DNA from: Haematobia irritans
Taxonomy: Eukaryota; Arthropoda; Insecta; Diptera; Muscidae
Direction of reading: 5' to 3'
NCBI RefSeq assembly: GCF_050003625.1
Contig: NC_134399.1
Location: 218,482,975 to 218,546,974, forward strand
Length of the DNA stretch: 64,000 nucleotides
Shown: in pieces, positions 1 to 12,023 of the stretch
Layout of the letters: the number at the start of each line of letters is the position of its first letter
Position numbering within the stretch: the stretch's first letter is position 1
Notes under the pieces: model-generated
The model's database searches: none
What the model was told of the DNA's origin: nothing
The model's input: the letters and a program-made list of their open reading frames with translations, nothing else
Position numbers and translations under genes: made by a program

Positions 1-630
1 TCACCCCGATCGGATGAAATTTGCTTCTCTTAGAGGCTCCACAAGCCAAATCGGGGGATCGGTTTATATGGGGGCTATATATAATTATGCACCGATGTGG
101 ACCAATTTTTGTATGGTTATTAGAGATCATATGCTGACACCATGTACCAAATTTCAGCCGGATCGGATGAAATTTGCTTCTCTTAGAGGCTCTGCAAGCC
201 AAATCTGGGGATCGGTTTATATGGGGGCTATATATAATTATAGACCGATGTGGACCAATTTTTGCATGGTTACTAGAGACCATACACTTACACCATGTAC
301 CAACTTTCAGCCGGATCGGATGAAATTTGCTTCTCTTAGAGGATCCACAAGCCAAATTTGAGGGTCCGTTTATATGGGGGCTATACGTAAAAGTGGACTG
401 ATATGGCCCATTTTCAATACCATCCGACCTACATCAATAACAACTTTGGTGCCAAGTTTCAAGTCGATAACTTGTTTCGTTCGGAAGTTAGCGTGATTTC
501 AACGGACGGACGGACGGACATGCTCAAATCGACTCAGAATTTCACCACGACCCAGAATATTTCGATGTGTTACAACGGAATGACAAAGTTAATATACCCC
601 CATCCTATGGTGGAGGGTATAAAAATAATT
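1..630 (-). mobile_element. Helentron/DINE-1-like element, family B, cut by window start
   Basis: A 153-bp tandem repeat begins here: the CGGATGAAAT word recurs at 11, 164 and 317. It is followed by a (GGAC)n tract near 511-521 and the terminal block with TTTCGATGTGTTACAACGG and CTATGGTGGAGGGTATAAAA. Taking the (GTCY)n end as 5', as in mini-me/DINE-1 elements, the element lies on the minus strand. Because 153 is 51 codons, the repeat stays open in one frame and gives a 115-residue ORF with 51-residue repeats, which I do not regard as a gene. Confidence 0.75.
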
Positions 631-973
631 AGGTTAGGTTAGGTGGCAGCCCGATGTATCAGGCTCACTTAGACTATTCAGTCCATTGTGATACCACATT
701 GGTGAACTTCTCTCTTATCACTGAGTGCTGCCCGATTCCATGTTAAGCTCAATGAAAAGGGACCTCCTTTTTATAGCCGAGTCCGAACGGCGTTCCACAT
801 TGCAGTGAAACCACTTAGAGAAGCTTTGAAACCCTCAGAAATGTCACAAGCATTACTGAGGTGGGATAATCCACCGCAGAAAAACTTTTTGGTATTCGGT
901 CGAAGCAGGAATCGAACCCACGACCTTGTGTATGCAAGGCGGGCATGCTAACCATTGCACCACGGTGGCTCCC
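631..973 (-). mobile_element. tRNA-derived SINE, full length
   Basis: Read on the minus strand it starts with a tRNA-like head containing a box A-like GTGGTGCAATGGTTAGCATG and a perfect box B, GGTTCGATTCC. The anticodon-loop position reads TGC, suggesting tRNA-Ala ancestry (inference). A body of about 270 bp follows, ending in TAACC repeats. There is no target-site duplication: instead both sides are bordered by copies of the family B 5' terminus. Confidence 0.85.
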
Positions 974-1123
974 GTGATTTCAACGGACGGACGGACGGAC
1001 ATGCTCAAATCGACTCAGAATTTCACCACGACCCAGAATATATATACAATATTTCGATGTGTTATAAACGGAACGACAAAGTTAATATACCCCCATCCTA
1101 TGGTGGAGGGTATAAAAATAATT
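974..1123 (-). mobile_element. Second copy of family B 5' terminus
   Basis: This 150-bp block repeats the block at about 484-630 (GTGATTTCAACGGACGGACG through GGAGGGTATAAAAATAATT) with a short ATATATAC insertion. The SINE at 631-973 lies exactly between the two copies. Confidence 0.75.
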
Positions 1124-2460
1124 GGTATAATATTTTAATTAAAATATAAAAATTTTCAAAAATTTTCTTAACGCGAATACTAATTTCAGTCATGACCTAC
1201 TCAATTAAGAATGAACTTTAAATTGATATGTGATTTAGCCTTATAGACAGCGTAGAGAAATTCATAAACGTATGATAGTCTTTGCAACAATGTAGGAGCC
1301 GAGTGCACAAAACCACCATAAAAGCTTTTCGAACTAACATTTCCATTTGCATTAAGGCAGACAGACAGACAGACAATTGACAATTATTCCAACCAACAAA
1401 CCATCTGTCCGCAATGTTCATGAGAAATATGCACTTTGGACAAGTGAACAATTATTTACATTGCATCCTTTGCCATGCTGCATCATTAATGGTGACGCCA
1501 GTTATGGGCAGGGAAGAGAGATTCGTTGTTAAGGCTTTGAGGGTTATATGCATGTTGTCACCATTGTTGAGTAGTAAGAGAATAGCAGAGAGCACATACA
1601 TACACTCGCACACTCATATAGTATTTTTCTTTATCCTACTAATACCCCTTCAGTGTCATCGTTGTCGTTATCAACCCAGTGGTTGACGCCAAGCCTCTAC
1701 TCCCATATACTCAAGCCATATATGTATGTAGCGTTGGATTAGTCCAAAGAACTTCCTTGACTCAAATGCATTTCATTTGATGCCATTACAATAGCAACAA
1801 CAAAGTAGATAACATTTCCCTTTAACATATGGATATCCTTCCTCAACCATTATGAGAAAAAAAAAGAAAAACGCCATCGTTATCATTATCGTACACAATT
1901 TCCCTTCGCATGTTTCCAGAGAAGCTCTAGCCATTTTAATTACAATGTATCTCTCTGTGTAGAATGTTAGTTTTTATTCTTAGTTCAGAGAGATGAATCC
2001 CTTAAATCCCCATCATGAACATACTGTTACACGCATTTCGTATAGAGATGGTCTACATATCTATACATTTTATTATACTCTATAGTATATTGGTAAAGGA
2101 ATTCATGAATATGAATGAGAAGTTCCAAGTAAAATTACCTATCCATAGTTATATTTAGCCTTTGCTTTTGATATTCATGCAATGACCCATATATGTTGAA
2201 GAGCATACAATGAGAGGATGTGTTGAATACAAATATAATAGAGTGGTGAGTAAAATTTTCAAATGGATGAGAAAAATCACTATTTCAAAAGAGAGAACAC
2301 TTGGTCTCTATTCATCTCCCCAGATACATGTCTACAGTTTTTGGATCTTCATGATTTAGCATAAACTAAAGAATTTTTAAAACAAAATCGGATTAAAACG
2401 CAGATTAAAAGGGGGATTAGGAACGACAATACTACTTTTGGGTGGCCCATGGCACAAAAT

Positions 2461-2756
2461 GTGGAAAAAATTGACTTTAGAAAAAGTTGAAAAGTCTATG
2501 AGAAGAAACTCGACTTTTTCAAATCTAAAAAAATTAAATAAAAGACTTTCCAAAAAAAAGTGGAAAATTGTAATTGTTGATTACAATTGTTAATTACAAA
2601 ATGTGGACAAAATTGACATTTCAAAATTTTGAAAAAGTTGAAAAGTCTATGAAAAGAAAGTCAAATCAAATCTAAAAAAATTTTAAAAAAAATAAGAAAA
2701 AAACTTTGTAAAATTTTTAACAAAAATTTTGAAAGTTGTTATTGTTGATTACAATG
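2461..2756. repeat. Two-copy local tandem duplication
   Basis: GTGGAAAAAATTGAC at 2461 recurs as GTGGACAAAATTGAC at 2603. AAAGTTGAAAAGTCTATG and GTTGATTACAAT also occur twice in the same order. The spacing is 142-168 bp, so the copies differ by indels. Confidence 0.6.
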
Positions 2757-2937
2757 TATATTTCAGCTTTTTAATTTATTTAGCTCACATTATCTTATAT
2801 TCTAATTATATAAAATTGGACGCAATTATGTATATAAAATTGGGCCCCATCTAATACACAAGTCTGTCCTATCATTTAGTCTAGCTAAATATTTGCTATG
2901 CGATTTATCCATATGTGTTAGTACATACATGTAAATA

Positions 2938-2962
2938 TATGTGTGTGTGTGTATGACTGTGT
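2938..2962. repeat. TG microsatellite
   Basis: A short (TG)n run with one interruption, ATGTGTGTGTGTGTATGACTG. Confidence 0.6.
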
Positions 2963-3654
2963 GTTAATCTTTTAATTTGTATTTATTAGAAAAGAAAAAT
3001 CCATCTTGAATACGTGGCGCTTAGTGCACCATCAATTACCACAGATGCTGTGACTGCCGATACTCTGGCATATGATCTCCTCTATAGTCCTACACAAACA
3101 AATACACACACACGTACACATACTCAACTACCAATTGTCATGTATTCTTAATTGCTTTCTTTGTTCTTTTTTACTTATCGTACCAAAAGGATACATCATG
3201 ACATCCCCTTGTTTTTTATGCTGAGGTGGAGAGGATTAATCACACATCATTAAAAGTGCAAATCACACGTATTTATAGTGATTTTATTTTGCTTTTATTT
3301 ATTTCTTTTTTCATTGGTTTTTTTTACTTAATCCTGTATCCTATCAACTTAAATCTTGGTAATATTTTTCTACTTAATGAGAAATTCAAATTAAAATGAT
3401 CTCTATTTTTGTGTTAAAAGAAAAATAAATTCATGCGATTTGCGGACCATAGGGGAGTATTTTAGTTTAGAAGTTTATCTCCTATTAACGACAATTTTTT
3501 GGGTGTATAAATGCACAGTAACATAAATGTCTCGAATTTTAAATGTTTTACCAAATTTTAAATTTGTTCTCCCTACAAAGTTACTTCTTCAACAAAAAGG
3601 AGTACTCACTCATAATGGGCTTTGATAGTATGACCTAGCACTAATCTTAACATT

Positions 3655-6600
3655 TTATTTCCTTAGAAAATGTCATCCAAACTTTATGTATACATAAAAT
3701 TTTATCAAAATTTTATTTCTATAGAAAATTTTGTCAAAATTTTATTTCTATAGAAAATATTGTCAAAATTTTATTTCAATAGAAAATTTTGTTAAAATTT
3801 TATTTCCATAGAAAATTTTGTTAAAATATTATTTCCATAGAAAATTTTGTCAAAATTTTATTTCCATATAATTTTTTTTCAATAGAAAATTTTGTTAAAG
3901 AAAATTTTTTAAAATTTTATTTTCATAGAAAATTTTGTAAAAAGTTTATTTCTACAGAAAATTTTATTTCTATAGAAAAATATATTACAATTTTATTTCT
4001 ATTTTTTTTTTCAAAATTTTATTTCCATAGAAAATTTTGTCAAAATTTTATTATCACAGAAAAATTTTTTTCAAAATTTTATTTCTATAGAAAATTTTAT
4101 CAAAAATTTATTTCCGTAGAAAAATTTGTCTACATTTTATTTCCATAGAAAATTTTGCCAAAATTTTATTTCCATAGAAAATTTTATCAAAATTCTATTT
4201 CCGTAGAAAATTTTGTCAATATTTTATTTCCATAGAAAATTTTGTCAAAATTTTATATCTATAGAAAATTTTGTCAAAATTTTATTTCCGTAGAAAATTT
4301 TGTCAAAATTTTATTTCCGTAGAAAATTTTGTCAAAATTTTATTTCCGTAGAAAATTTTGTCAAAAGTTTAGTTCCATAGAAAATGTTGTCAAATTTTTA
4401 TTTCTATAAAAAAGTTTTGTCAAAACTGTTTGTCCATAGAAAGTTTTGTCAAAACTGTTTGTCCATAGAAAATTTTGTCACAATTTTATTTCCATAGAAA
4501 ATTTTGCCAAAATTTTATTTCTATAGGAAATTTTGTCAAAATTTTATTTCTATAGAAAATTTTGTCAAAATTTTATGTCTATAGAAAATTTTGTCAAATT
4601 TTTATTTCTATAGAAAATTTTGTCAAAATGTTATTTTCATAGAATTTTATTTCTATTAAAAATTCTATTTTAATATTGCTGTCGATGAACTCTCTTTTTT
4701 TCATTCATCCAAATCAATTAAATTTCCTAGCCTACTTAGTCTACAGACTTAATAAATACAGTACATAAATAACAAGTTGCACATTACACTATCAAAATTT
4801 TATTTCTATTAAGAATTTTATCAAAATTTTGTTTCTATGGAAAATATTGTCAAAATTTTATGTCAATAGAAAATTTGGTCAAAATTTTATTTCTATAGAA
4901 AATTTTGTCAAAACTTTATTTCTATAGAAAATATTGTTAAAATGTTATTTCCGTAGAAAAATTTGTCAAAATTTTATTTCCATAGATTTTTTTTTTCAAT
5001 AGAAAATTTTGTTAAAGTTTTATTTCCATAGAATATTTTGTCAAAATTTTATTTCCATAGAACATTTTTTTCTAATTTTATTTTCATAGAAAATTTTGTA
5101 AAAAGTTTATTTCTAAAGAAAATTTTATTTCTATAGAAAAATATATTAAAATTTTATTTCTATGGAAAATTTTGTCAAAATTTCATTTTCATAGAAAATT
5201 TTTTCAAAATTTTATTTCCATAGAAAATTTTGTCAAAATTTTATTATCATAGAAAATTTTTTTTCAAAATTTTATTTCTATAGAAAATTTTATCAAAAAT
5301 TTATTTCGGAATTTATTTCCGTAGAAAATTTTGTCAAAATTTTATTTTTGAAAAATTCTATTTTGTCAAAATTTATTTCCGTTAAAAATTTTGTCAAAAA
5401 TATTATTTCTATAAAAAATGTTGTCAAAAGTTTATTTCGTTTTGTTTTGTTATTGTTAATCATTGTTGTTGTTTTTGATTTCAGCTTAAAACCATGCATT
5501 GATTAAACTACAAGTGTACAAGTTATTTCGGCATAAGCCGGCTATCGTGGAAACCTTTTTTCTGAAGGTTCAAGTATAGTTTACTTTTGGGTTTAATGAA
5601 CTGCCTGAATTTATTCTGATAATTGGTTGATAGTTTTGCTGCAAGTAGAGGATGCTGATGAGGAATGTGGTAATTCCGAAACGTGCGTCCATGCAACCAT
5701 CTTGCAGTCTATAGGGCTTTGCCCAAATAAATTTGACAAACATTCCTTTCCTATGTTGGTTAAGCTAAACTTGTAGTTTAGTCAATGCATGGTTTTAAGC
5801 TGAAATCAAACAAAAGTTTACTTCAATCGAAAATTTTGTCCAATTTATTTCCACAAAAAATTTTATTTATACAGAAAATTTTGTAAAAATTTTATTTATA
5901 CAGAAAATTTTGTAAAAATTTTATTTCCATAGAAAATTTTGTCAAAATTTTATTTCCATAGATTTTTTTCCCATAGAAAAATTTGTCAAAATTTTATTTC
6001 CATAAACCTTTTTTTCAAAAATTTATTTCAACAGAAAATTTTATTTATACAGAATGTTTTGTCAACATTTTATTTCCATAGACAATTTTGTTAAAATTTT
6101 ATTTCAGTAGAAAATTTTGTCAACATTTTATTTCCATAGATTTTCTTCCCATAGACAATTTTGTCAAAAATTTATTTCCATAGAAAATTTTGTCACAATT
6201 TTATTTCAGTAGAAAATTTTATCAAAATTTTATTTCCATAGAAAATTTTGTCACAATTTTATTTCAGTAGAAAATTTTATCAAAATTTTATTTCCATAGA
6301 AAATTTTGTCATAATTTTATTTCCACCGAAAATTTTGTCAAAATTTTATTTTCATAGAAAATTTTTTTCAAAATTTTATTTCTATAGAAAATTTTATCAA
6401 AATTTTATTTCCGTAGAAAATTTTGTCAAAATTTTATTTCCATAGAAAATTTTGTCAAAATTTTATTTGCATAGAAAATTTTGTCAAAATTTTATTTTCA
6501 TAGAAAATTTTGTCAAAGTTTTATTTCCATAGAAAATTTTGTCAAAATTTTATTTCCGTAGAAAATTTTGTCAAAATTTTAGTTCCATAGAAAATTTTGT

Positions 6601-6990
6601 CAAAACTGTTTGTCCATGGAAAATTTTGTCACAATAGAAAATTTTATTTATACAGAAAATTTTGTCAACATTTTATTTCCATAGAAAATTTTGACAAAAT
6701 TTTATTTTTATAGAAAATTTTGTCATAATTTTATGTCTATAGAAAATTTTTTTAAATTTTATTTTCATATAAAATTTTTAAAAATTTTAATCTATTAAAA
6801 ATTATATCAAAATTTTATTTCTATTAAATTTTTTTTTCAAAATTTTATTTCTATGGAAAATTTTGTCAAAATTTTATTTTCAAAAAAATTTTTTTCAGAA
6901 TTTTATGTCCATAAAAAATTTTTTAAAAAGTTTATTTCTACAAAAAATTTTGTCAAATCTCTATTTCTATAGAAAATTTTGTTTTTTTAT
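3655..6990 (+). repeat. TR29 minisatellite array 1
   Basis: About 100 degenerate 29-bp units with core AAAATTTTGTCAAAATTTT plus ATTTCTATAG. It is interrupted by unique DNA at about 4672-4795 and by the foldback MITE at 5474-5810. Units vary mainly at the ATTTCTATAG part (CCATAG, CGTAG). Short ORFs rich in F, Y, I and K in this array come from the repeat and are not genes. Confidence 0.9.
5474..5810. mobile_element. Foldback MITE with 41-bp inverted repeats
   Basis: The arms 5474-5514 and 5770-5810 are inverted repeats of 41 bp with one mismatch, beginning TTTGATTTCAGCTTAAAACC. The interior includes TTATTCTGATAATTGGTTGA and GCAAGTAGAGGATGCTGATG, which recur in other copies in this window. A TTTCGTTTTGTTTTG stretch precedes it, as in related copies. 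It has no coding capacity. Confidence 0.8.
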
Positions 6991-7040
6991 AGAAAATTTG
7001 TGAAGTTGGAAAGGAATATTGTGCAAAATCTAGCAAAACA

Positions 7041-7374
7041 CCGTAGTGCAATGGTTAGCATGCCCGCCTTTCATACACAAGGTCGTTGGTTCGATTCCTG
7101 CTTCGACCGAACCCCAAAAAGTTTTTCAGCGGTGGATTATCCCACCTCAGTAATGCTAGTGACATTTCTGAGGGTATCAAAACTTCTCTAAGTGGTTTCA
7201 CTGCAATGTGGAACGCCGTTCGGACTCTGCTATAAAAAGGAGGTCCCTTGTCATTGAGCTTAACATGGAATCGGGCAGCACTCAGTGATAAGAGAGAAGT
7301 TAACCAATGTGGTATCATACCGGACTGAATAGTCTGAGCGAGCCTGATACATCGGGCTGCCACCTAACCTAACA
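7041..7374 (+). mobile_element. tRNA-derived SINE with exact 10-bp target duplication
   Basis: The head has box A-like GTAGTGCAATGGTTAGCATG and box B GGTTCGATTCC. The body ends with CCACCTAACCTAACA. The direct repeat TAGCAAAACA is present at 7031-7040 and 7375-7384. Related sequence without a SINE occurs at about 26695-26720 (AAATCTATCAAAACATTAAG), serving as a paralogous empty site. The SINE therefore entered the right flank of the TR29 element. Confidence 0.92.
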
Positions 7375-7461
7375 TAGCAAAACATTAAGAATTCTACCAA
7401 TCTACGAAACAGTAAAATATCTACAATTTTTGGTAGAATTCTAGCAACTGAGGCAGCCGTG
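7375..7461 (+). mobile_element. Right terminus of a TR29-bearing hAT-like element
   Basis: The block resembling CCAAACAGTAAAAAATCTACC, then TTTTTGGTAGAATTCTA and a GGCAGCCGTG end, matches the right end at 27400-27434. No matching left end is recognised before 3655, so this copy may be truncated. Confidence 0.65.
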
Positions 7462-7556
7462 GTCATCACGCCTACCAATATATGTTTCAGTCCTGACGAA
7501 TGGGGATTTCTCTAGTTTTCAGGGAAGATGACCCATTTTGGGCCTCTCGTGTATTG

Positions 7557-7690
7557 AAAAAAATTTGCACGGACGGACATCACCATAATATATACATACT
7601 TTATGGAGTTTGAGAACAATATTTCAGTGTCCCACAAATGGAATGACAAAGTTATTATACCATCCATCCTATGGTGGAGGCTGTGAAAAA
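7557..7690 (-). mobile_element. Degraded family B 5' terminus
   Basis: CACGGACGGACAT, an ATATATACATACTTTATGG core and CCATCCTATGGTGGAGG match the mini-me-like terminus of family B, but with many changes. Confidence 0.6.
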
Positions 7691-7786
7691 ATGACAGATA
7701 TTTAAACCAAAATCCACTTTATGCAAAAGTGCACAGAAAACATTTTCACGAATATTTTTCCAATTAAAGTCTTAATTTAGTTTTAA

Positions 7787-8498
7787 ACAAGTAAGGAAAG
7801 TTTAAAGCCTGGCGGGACCGACTATATTATACCCTGCACCACTTTGTAGATCTAAATTTTCGATACCATATCACATCCGTGAAATGTGTTGGGGGCTATA
7901 TATAAAGGTTTGGCCCAAATACATACAAACTTTGCAAAAGTTTATTTATGATTTATCGCTCGATATATATGTATTAGAAGTTTAGGAAATTAGAGACATT
8001 TTTACAACTTTTCGACTAAGCAGTGGCGATTTGACAGGGAAAATGTTGGTATTTTGACCATTTTTGTCGAAATCAGAAAAACACATATATGGGAGCTATA
8101 TCTAAATCTGAACCGATTTCAACCAACTTGGACACGCATAGCTACAATGCTAATTCTACTCCCTGTGCAAAATTTCAACTAAATCGGAGTAAAAAATTGG
8201 CCTCTGTGGCCATATGAGTGTAAATAGGGCGAAAGCTATATATAAATCTGAACCGATTTCAATCAAATTTGGCACGCATAGCTACAATGTTAAATTTACT
8301 CACTGTGTAAAATTTCAACCAAATTGGGCCAAAACTCTGCCTATTAGAAACATATTAGTCCATATCGGTCGAAAGATATATATGGGAGCTATATCTAAAT
8401 CTGAACCGATTTCAATCAAATTTTGCACACTTAAGTGCATAGTACATATGCACTAACTTATAATACCCTGTTCCACAGTGTAGCGTAGGGTATAAAAA
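7787..8498 (-). mobile_element. Helentron-like element, family C, internally deleted
   Basis: The hairpin (3') end is at the left: ACAAGTAAGGAAAGT followed by a GGCGGGACCGAC hairpin region and TATATTATACCCTGCACC. The right end is CCCTGTTCCACAGTG through GGGTATAAAAAT. Between them lie partial 153-bp repeats with TGGGAGCTATATCTAAATC. The (GACR)n tract seen in longer copies is missing, so it is a deletion derivative. Confidence 0.75.
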
Positions 8499-8499
8499 T

Positions 8500-8735
8500 A
8501 TTCAACTACAAATATATTAAAAAAAAAATATTTAATTTTTTTTATTAAAATAAAAATCAATCACACAAATTAAAAGTATCAATTAATTTTTTAATTGGAT
8601 CAATTAATTTTTTAATTGACTGTTAATTAAGTTTTTTATTGATACTTTCATTTCTGTGATTGAAGACATTTCAATTAACAAAATAATTGGAAAAATAAAT
8701 TTCTTGATTGAATCATATCATTTTTTTTGTGTACA
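8500..8735. mobile_element. AATTAATT-rich MITE, partial copy
   Basis: Repeated TCAATTAATTTTTTAATTG words and an end ATTTTTTTTGTGTA resemble the right half of the complete copy at 47088-47642. Confidence 0.55.
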
Positions 8736-8955
8736 TTTATGATTAATCGACCGATAGATATGTATTAGATGCCCGCCTGCTTTCGAAAACTTTTACAAGT
8801 TTTCGCAGGCAGACGGACATTATTTGTACATGAATGACTTTGTTAATAAATAATATTTGGCTCGAAATTAATCCATCTTTGGAACTGGGTAAGCTGTTTT
8901 CAGTGTAGGCATCGTATTGTACGATATTATATAAATATAATAAATAAATAACTTT
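8736..8955. other. Family C scrap with a strong hairpin
   Basis: ATTTATGATTAATCGACCGATAGATATGTA resembles the family C interior. At 8775-8810, CGAAAACTT and AAGTTTTCG form a 9-bp stem inside an outer GCCTG/CAGGC stem. Confidence 0.4.
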
Positions 8956-10772
8956 ATTATACCCACCACCATAAAATGATGACGGGGCTATAATAAGTTT
9001 GTCATTCCGTTTGTAACACATCGAAATATCGATTTCCGACTATATAAAGTATATATATTCTTGATCAGGGAGAAATTCTAAGACGATATAAGCATGTCCG
9101 TCTGTCTGTCCGTCTATCTGTCTGTCTGTCTGTTGTAATCACGCTACAGCCTTCAATAATGGCGATATCGTCCCGAAATTTGGCACAGATTAGTTTTTTG
9201 TTTGCAGGCAGGTCAAGTTCGAAGATAGGCTATAAGTTTTGAAATTGGAAATCTAGAGGTATTTTGGGACCATAAGGAGGTGTGTCGAAAATCGTTCGTA
9301 TCGGTCTATGTTTTAGTATAGCCCCCATATAGACCGATCTCCCTATTTTGCTTCTTGGGCGTCTAGAAACTATATTTACCATCCGATTTGCCTGAAATTG
9401 GAAATCTAGAGGTATTGTGGGACTATAAAGAGGTGTGTCGAAAATGATCCATATCTGTCCATGTTTTGGTATAGCCCCCATATAGACCGATCTCCCGATT
9501 TTGCTTCTTACGCGTCTAGAAACAGTATTTTCTATCCGATTTGTATGAAATTGAAAATCTAAAGGTATTTTGGGACCATAAAGAAGTGTGTCGAAAATGG
9601 TCCGCATCGGTCCATGTTTTGATATAGCCCCCATATAAACCAACCTCCCGATTTGGAGTCTTGGGCCTATAAAAACCGTAGTTTTTATCCAATTTGCCTG
9701 AAATTGGAAATATAGAGGTATTTGAGGACCATAAAAAGGTGTACAGAAAATGGTGCTCATCGGTCCATGTTTTGATATAGCCCCCCATAGAGACTGATTT
9801 CCCGATTTTGCTTCTTGGGCTTCTAGAAACTATATTTACCAGCCGCTTTGCCTGAAATTCTTGAGCTATAATAAACTGTATTTATTACATGATTTGCCTG
9901 AAATTCGAAATCTAGAGGTATTTTTAGATTACAAATAAGAGTGGCGAAATTGAGGTATATCGGTCCATATTTTGGTATACCCCCATATAGACTGATCTCT
10001 CGATTTTTACTTCCTGGACGTCTAGAGACTATATTGTCTGGCCGATTTGTTTGAAATTGAAAATCTGGAGATATTTTAAGATCACAAATATGTGAGTAGT
10101 AAATGGTGCCTATCGGTCCATGTTTTGGTATAGCCCCCATATACACCGATCTCCCGGCTTTATTTCTTGGGCTTCTAGAATCCGTAGTTTTTATCCGATT
10201 TGCTGGAAATTAGTAATCTATAATAAAATTTTAGACAAACGAAATTTCTTTTTCTTATTAAGTGTTTTTGTTTATTCAACGATTGTCTCTAAAATTTGTG
10301 TCAAAAGAAAACTTTGCTTTTCTAAAATTACGTTTCTTAAAAACGAATACACTTCTTTCAGGGTATAGCAGGCGCACTGATCATGAAAATTGCTTCAAAC
10401 TGAAAGTAAAAGTTCCAGATTTTACTCATCGTATTTAAATAAATGCGCAAAAATCTACAGATTTAAGATTTTAAATCAAGGCGTAATTTCAACATATACA
10501 CGATATGTTTATATTTTCTCTAAAACTCTAACAAAATTGGTTCTCATAAATCCAGAATCTTATCTGGTCTTCATAGGTAGAATCTTTAAATTTTGTCTTC
10601 GGGAGCTGGCTCGTTTGGAGAAGACTTGTCATCAAACCCCCTACAATTCTATATATTATCAAGTAACCCACTACGACGAAGAGTTTTCATAGTAAACTAT
10701 TATACTTGATTCATGGTGGTGGGTATTTAAAATTCGGCCCGGCCGAATTTACTCCTGTATATACTTGTTTTT
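8956..10772 (+). mobile_element. Complete Helentron/DINE-1-like element, family A
   Basis: The 5' end is TTATACCCACCACCAT, followed by TTTCGATGTG-type sequence (reverse sense), the core TATAAAGTATATATATTCTT and (GTCY)n at 9094-9133. The central repeats have period 153: GAAATTG-type words start at 9241, 9394, 9547 and 9700, then 9900, 10053 and 10206. The 3' end has ATGGTGGTGGGTAT, an inverted match to the 5' end, then the palindrome AATTCGGCCCGGCCGAATT and TATATACTTGTTTTT. This matches the non-autonomous Helentron (DINE-1/mini-me) plan. No Rep/helicase gene is present. ORFs up to 176 codons on the minus strand are products of the 51-codon repeat. Confidence 0.82.
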
Positions 10773-11437
10773 AAATAACCAAGGCAAGGAAGAAGTCACT
10801 CTATCCGTCCAACAAATCACATACCCTTTTCCCATTTCATGATATATTTATATGAGTCTTTTGAAATTAAAAATAACGATTTCAAAAATATGGTAACCCT
10901 CTCTGATTAAAAATAGATGGCGACTTCCTAGTTGAATATCAAAGAATTTTTATAATTAATGATTCCTCGAAAAATTTTTGTGAGACCTTGCAAATTGTGT
11001 TTAAAACTCAGACTGCGAATATTAAATAGTTCTACAAAATTACTCAATTATAATACACTCCTAAAAAAAGTATGCACAAGTCCAAGAATTATTTCAGTTT
11101 TCAAGGTCAATGTCAATATTCAAATTAATTTAAAATTCTAATTATGATCAAAACACACAAGTTTTCCATTATCAAGTGGTTGGGTGTTTATGCGAGTTTT
11201 CTATCCATCCTGGGAAATTATTCCAACGATAACAGATGTTTTTTTTTTTTGAAAATCCTTAAAGGCACTTAACAACGAACAAAATCGAAAATTCAACACT
11301 GAGGCAGTATGTATGAATATATGATGGCGTTGTAAATACTCTAAAGAAGGTTGTTTAAAGAAAGGCCTTAACGGTGGGTGCACAAAATATAATTTTACTG
11401 AAAAACGTTTAATGGTCACATCGACAACAAAAACAAG
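10773..11437. other. Unique non-coding stretch
   Basis: No gene or recognised repeat. AT-rich with a poly-T run near 11239. Confidence 0.4.
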
Positions 11438-12023
11438 CATCGATTTATATGATGGCTATATATATAACTATAGACCGATATGGACCTAATTGGCATGGTT
11501 GTTAGTGGCCATATTGTAGACCAAAATACCAAATTTCAACCGGATCGGATGAAATTTGCTGCCCCATGGCATCGGTTTATATGGGGGCTATATATGATTA
11601 TCCACCGATATGGACCAATTTTGGCATGGTTGTTAAATACTATATACTTACACCACGCACCAAATTTCAACCGGATCGGATGAAATTTGCTCCTCCAAGA
11701 GACTCCGGAGGTCAATCCCGGGGGATCGGTTTATATGGCGGCTATAAATAATTATGAACCGATATGGACCAATTTTTGCATGGTTATTAGTGTCCATATA
11801 GTTACACAAAACACAAAATTTCAACTGAATCGGACGAAATTTGATCCTCCAAGAGGCTTCAAAACCAAATTACACCACGTACCAAATTTCATCCGGATCG
11901 GATGAAATCAGCTCCTCCAAGAGACTCCGGAAGTCAATGCGGGGGGATCGGTTTATATGGGGGCTATATATGATTATCGACTGATACGGACCAATTTTTG
12001 CCTGGTTGTTAGAGACTATATAC
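11438..12023 (-). repeat. Family B 153-bp tandem array
   Basis: TTTATATGGGGGCTATATAT and CGGATCGGATGAAATTTGCT recur. The array is interrupted on the right by a SINE tail at 12024. Neither terminus is present. Confidence 0.75.

Larger units (their letters stand above)
1124..3654. other. Unique non-coding stretch
   Basis: No gene or known repeat is recognised. It is AT-rich with short ORFs below 91 codons that lack any protein signature. It holds a (GACA)n run near 1361-1376, a two-copy local repeat at 2461-2756 and a TG dinucleotide run at 2938-2962. It is probably intron or intergenic DNA. Confidence 0.5.

Noticed and set aside
6248..6445. ORFs rich in F, Y, K and I in TR29 (also 24295-24596, 25205-25492, 44474-44710, 48101-48397)
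   Set aside because: They are translations of the 29-bp unit (phrases such as KFYFYRKFCQNFISIENF) and appear in every array and on both strands.
9230..9760. 176-codon minus-strand ORF
   Set aside because: It is a product of the 153-bp Helentron repeat, open because the unit is 51 codons.
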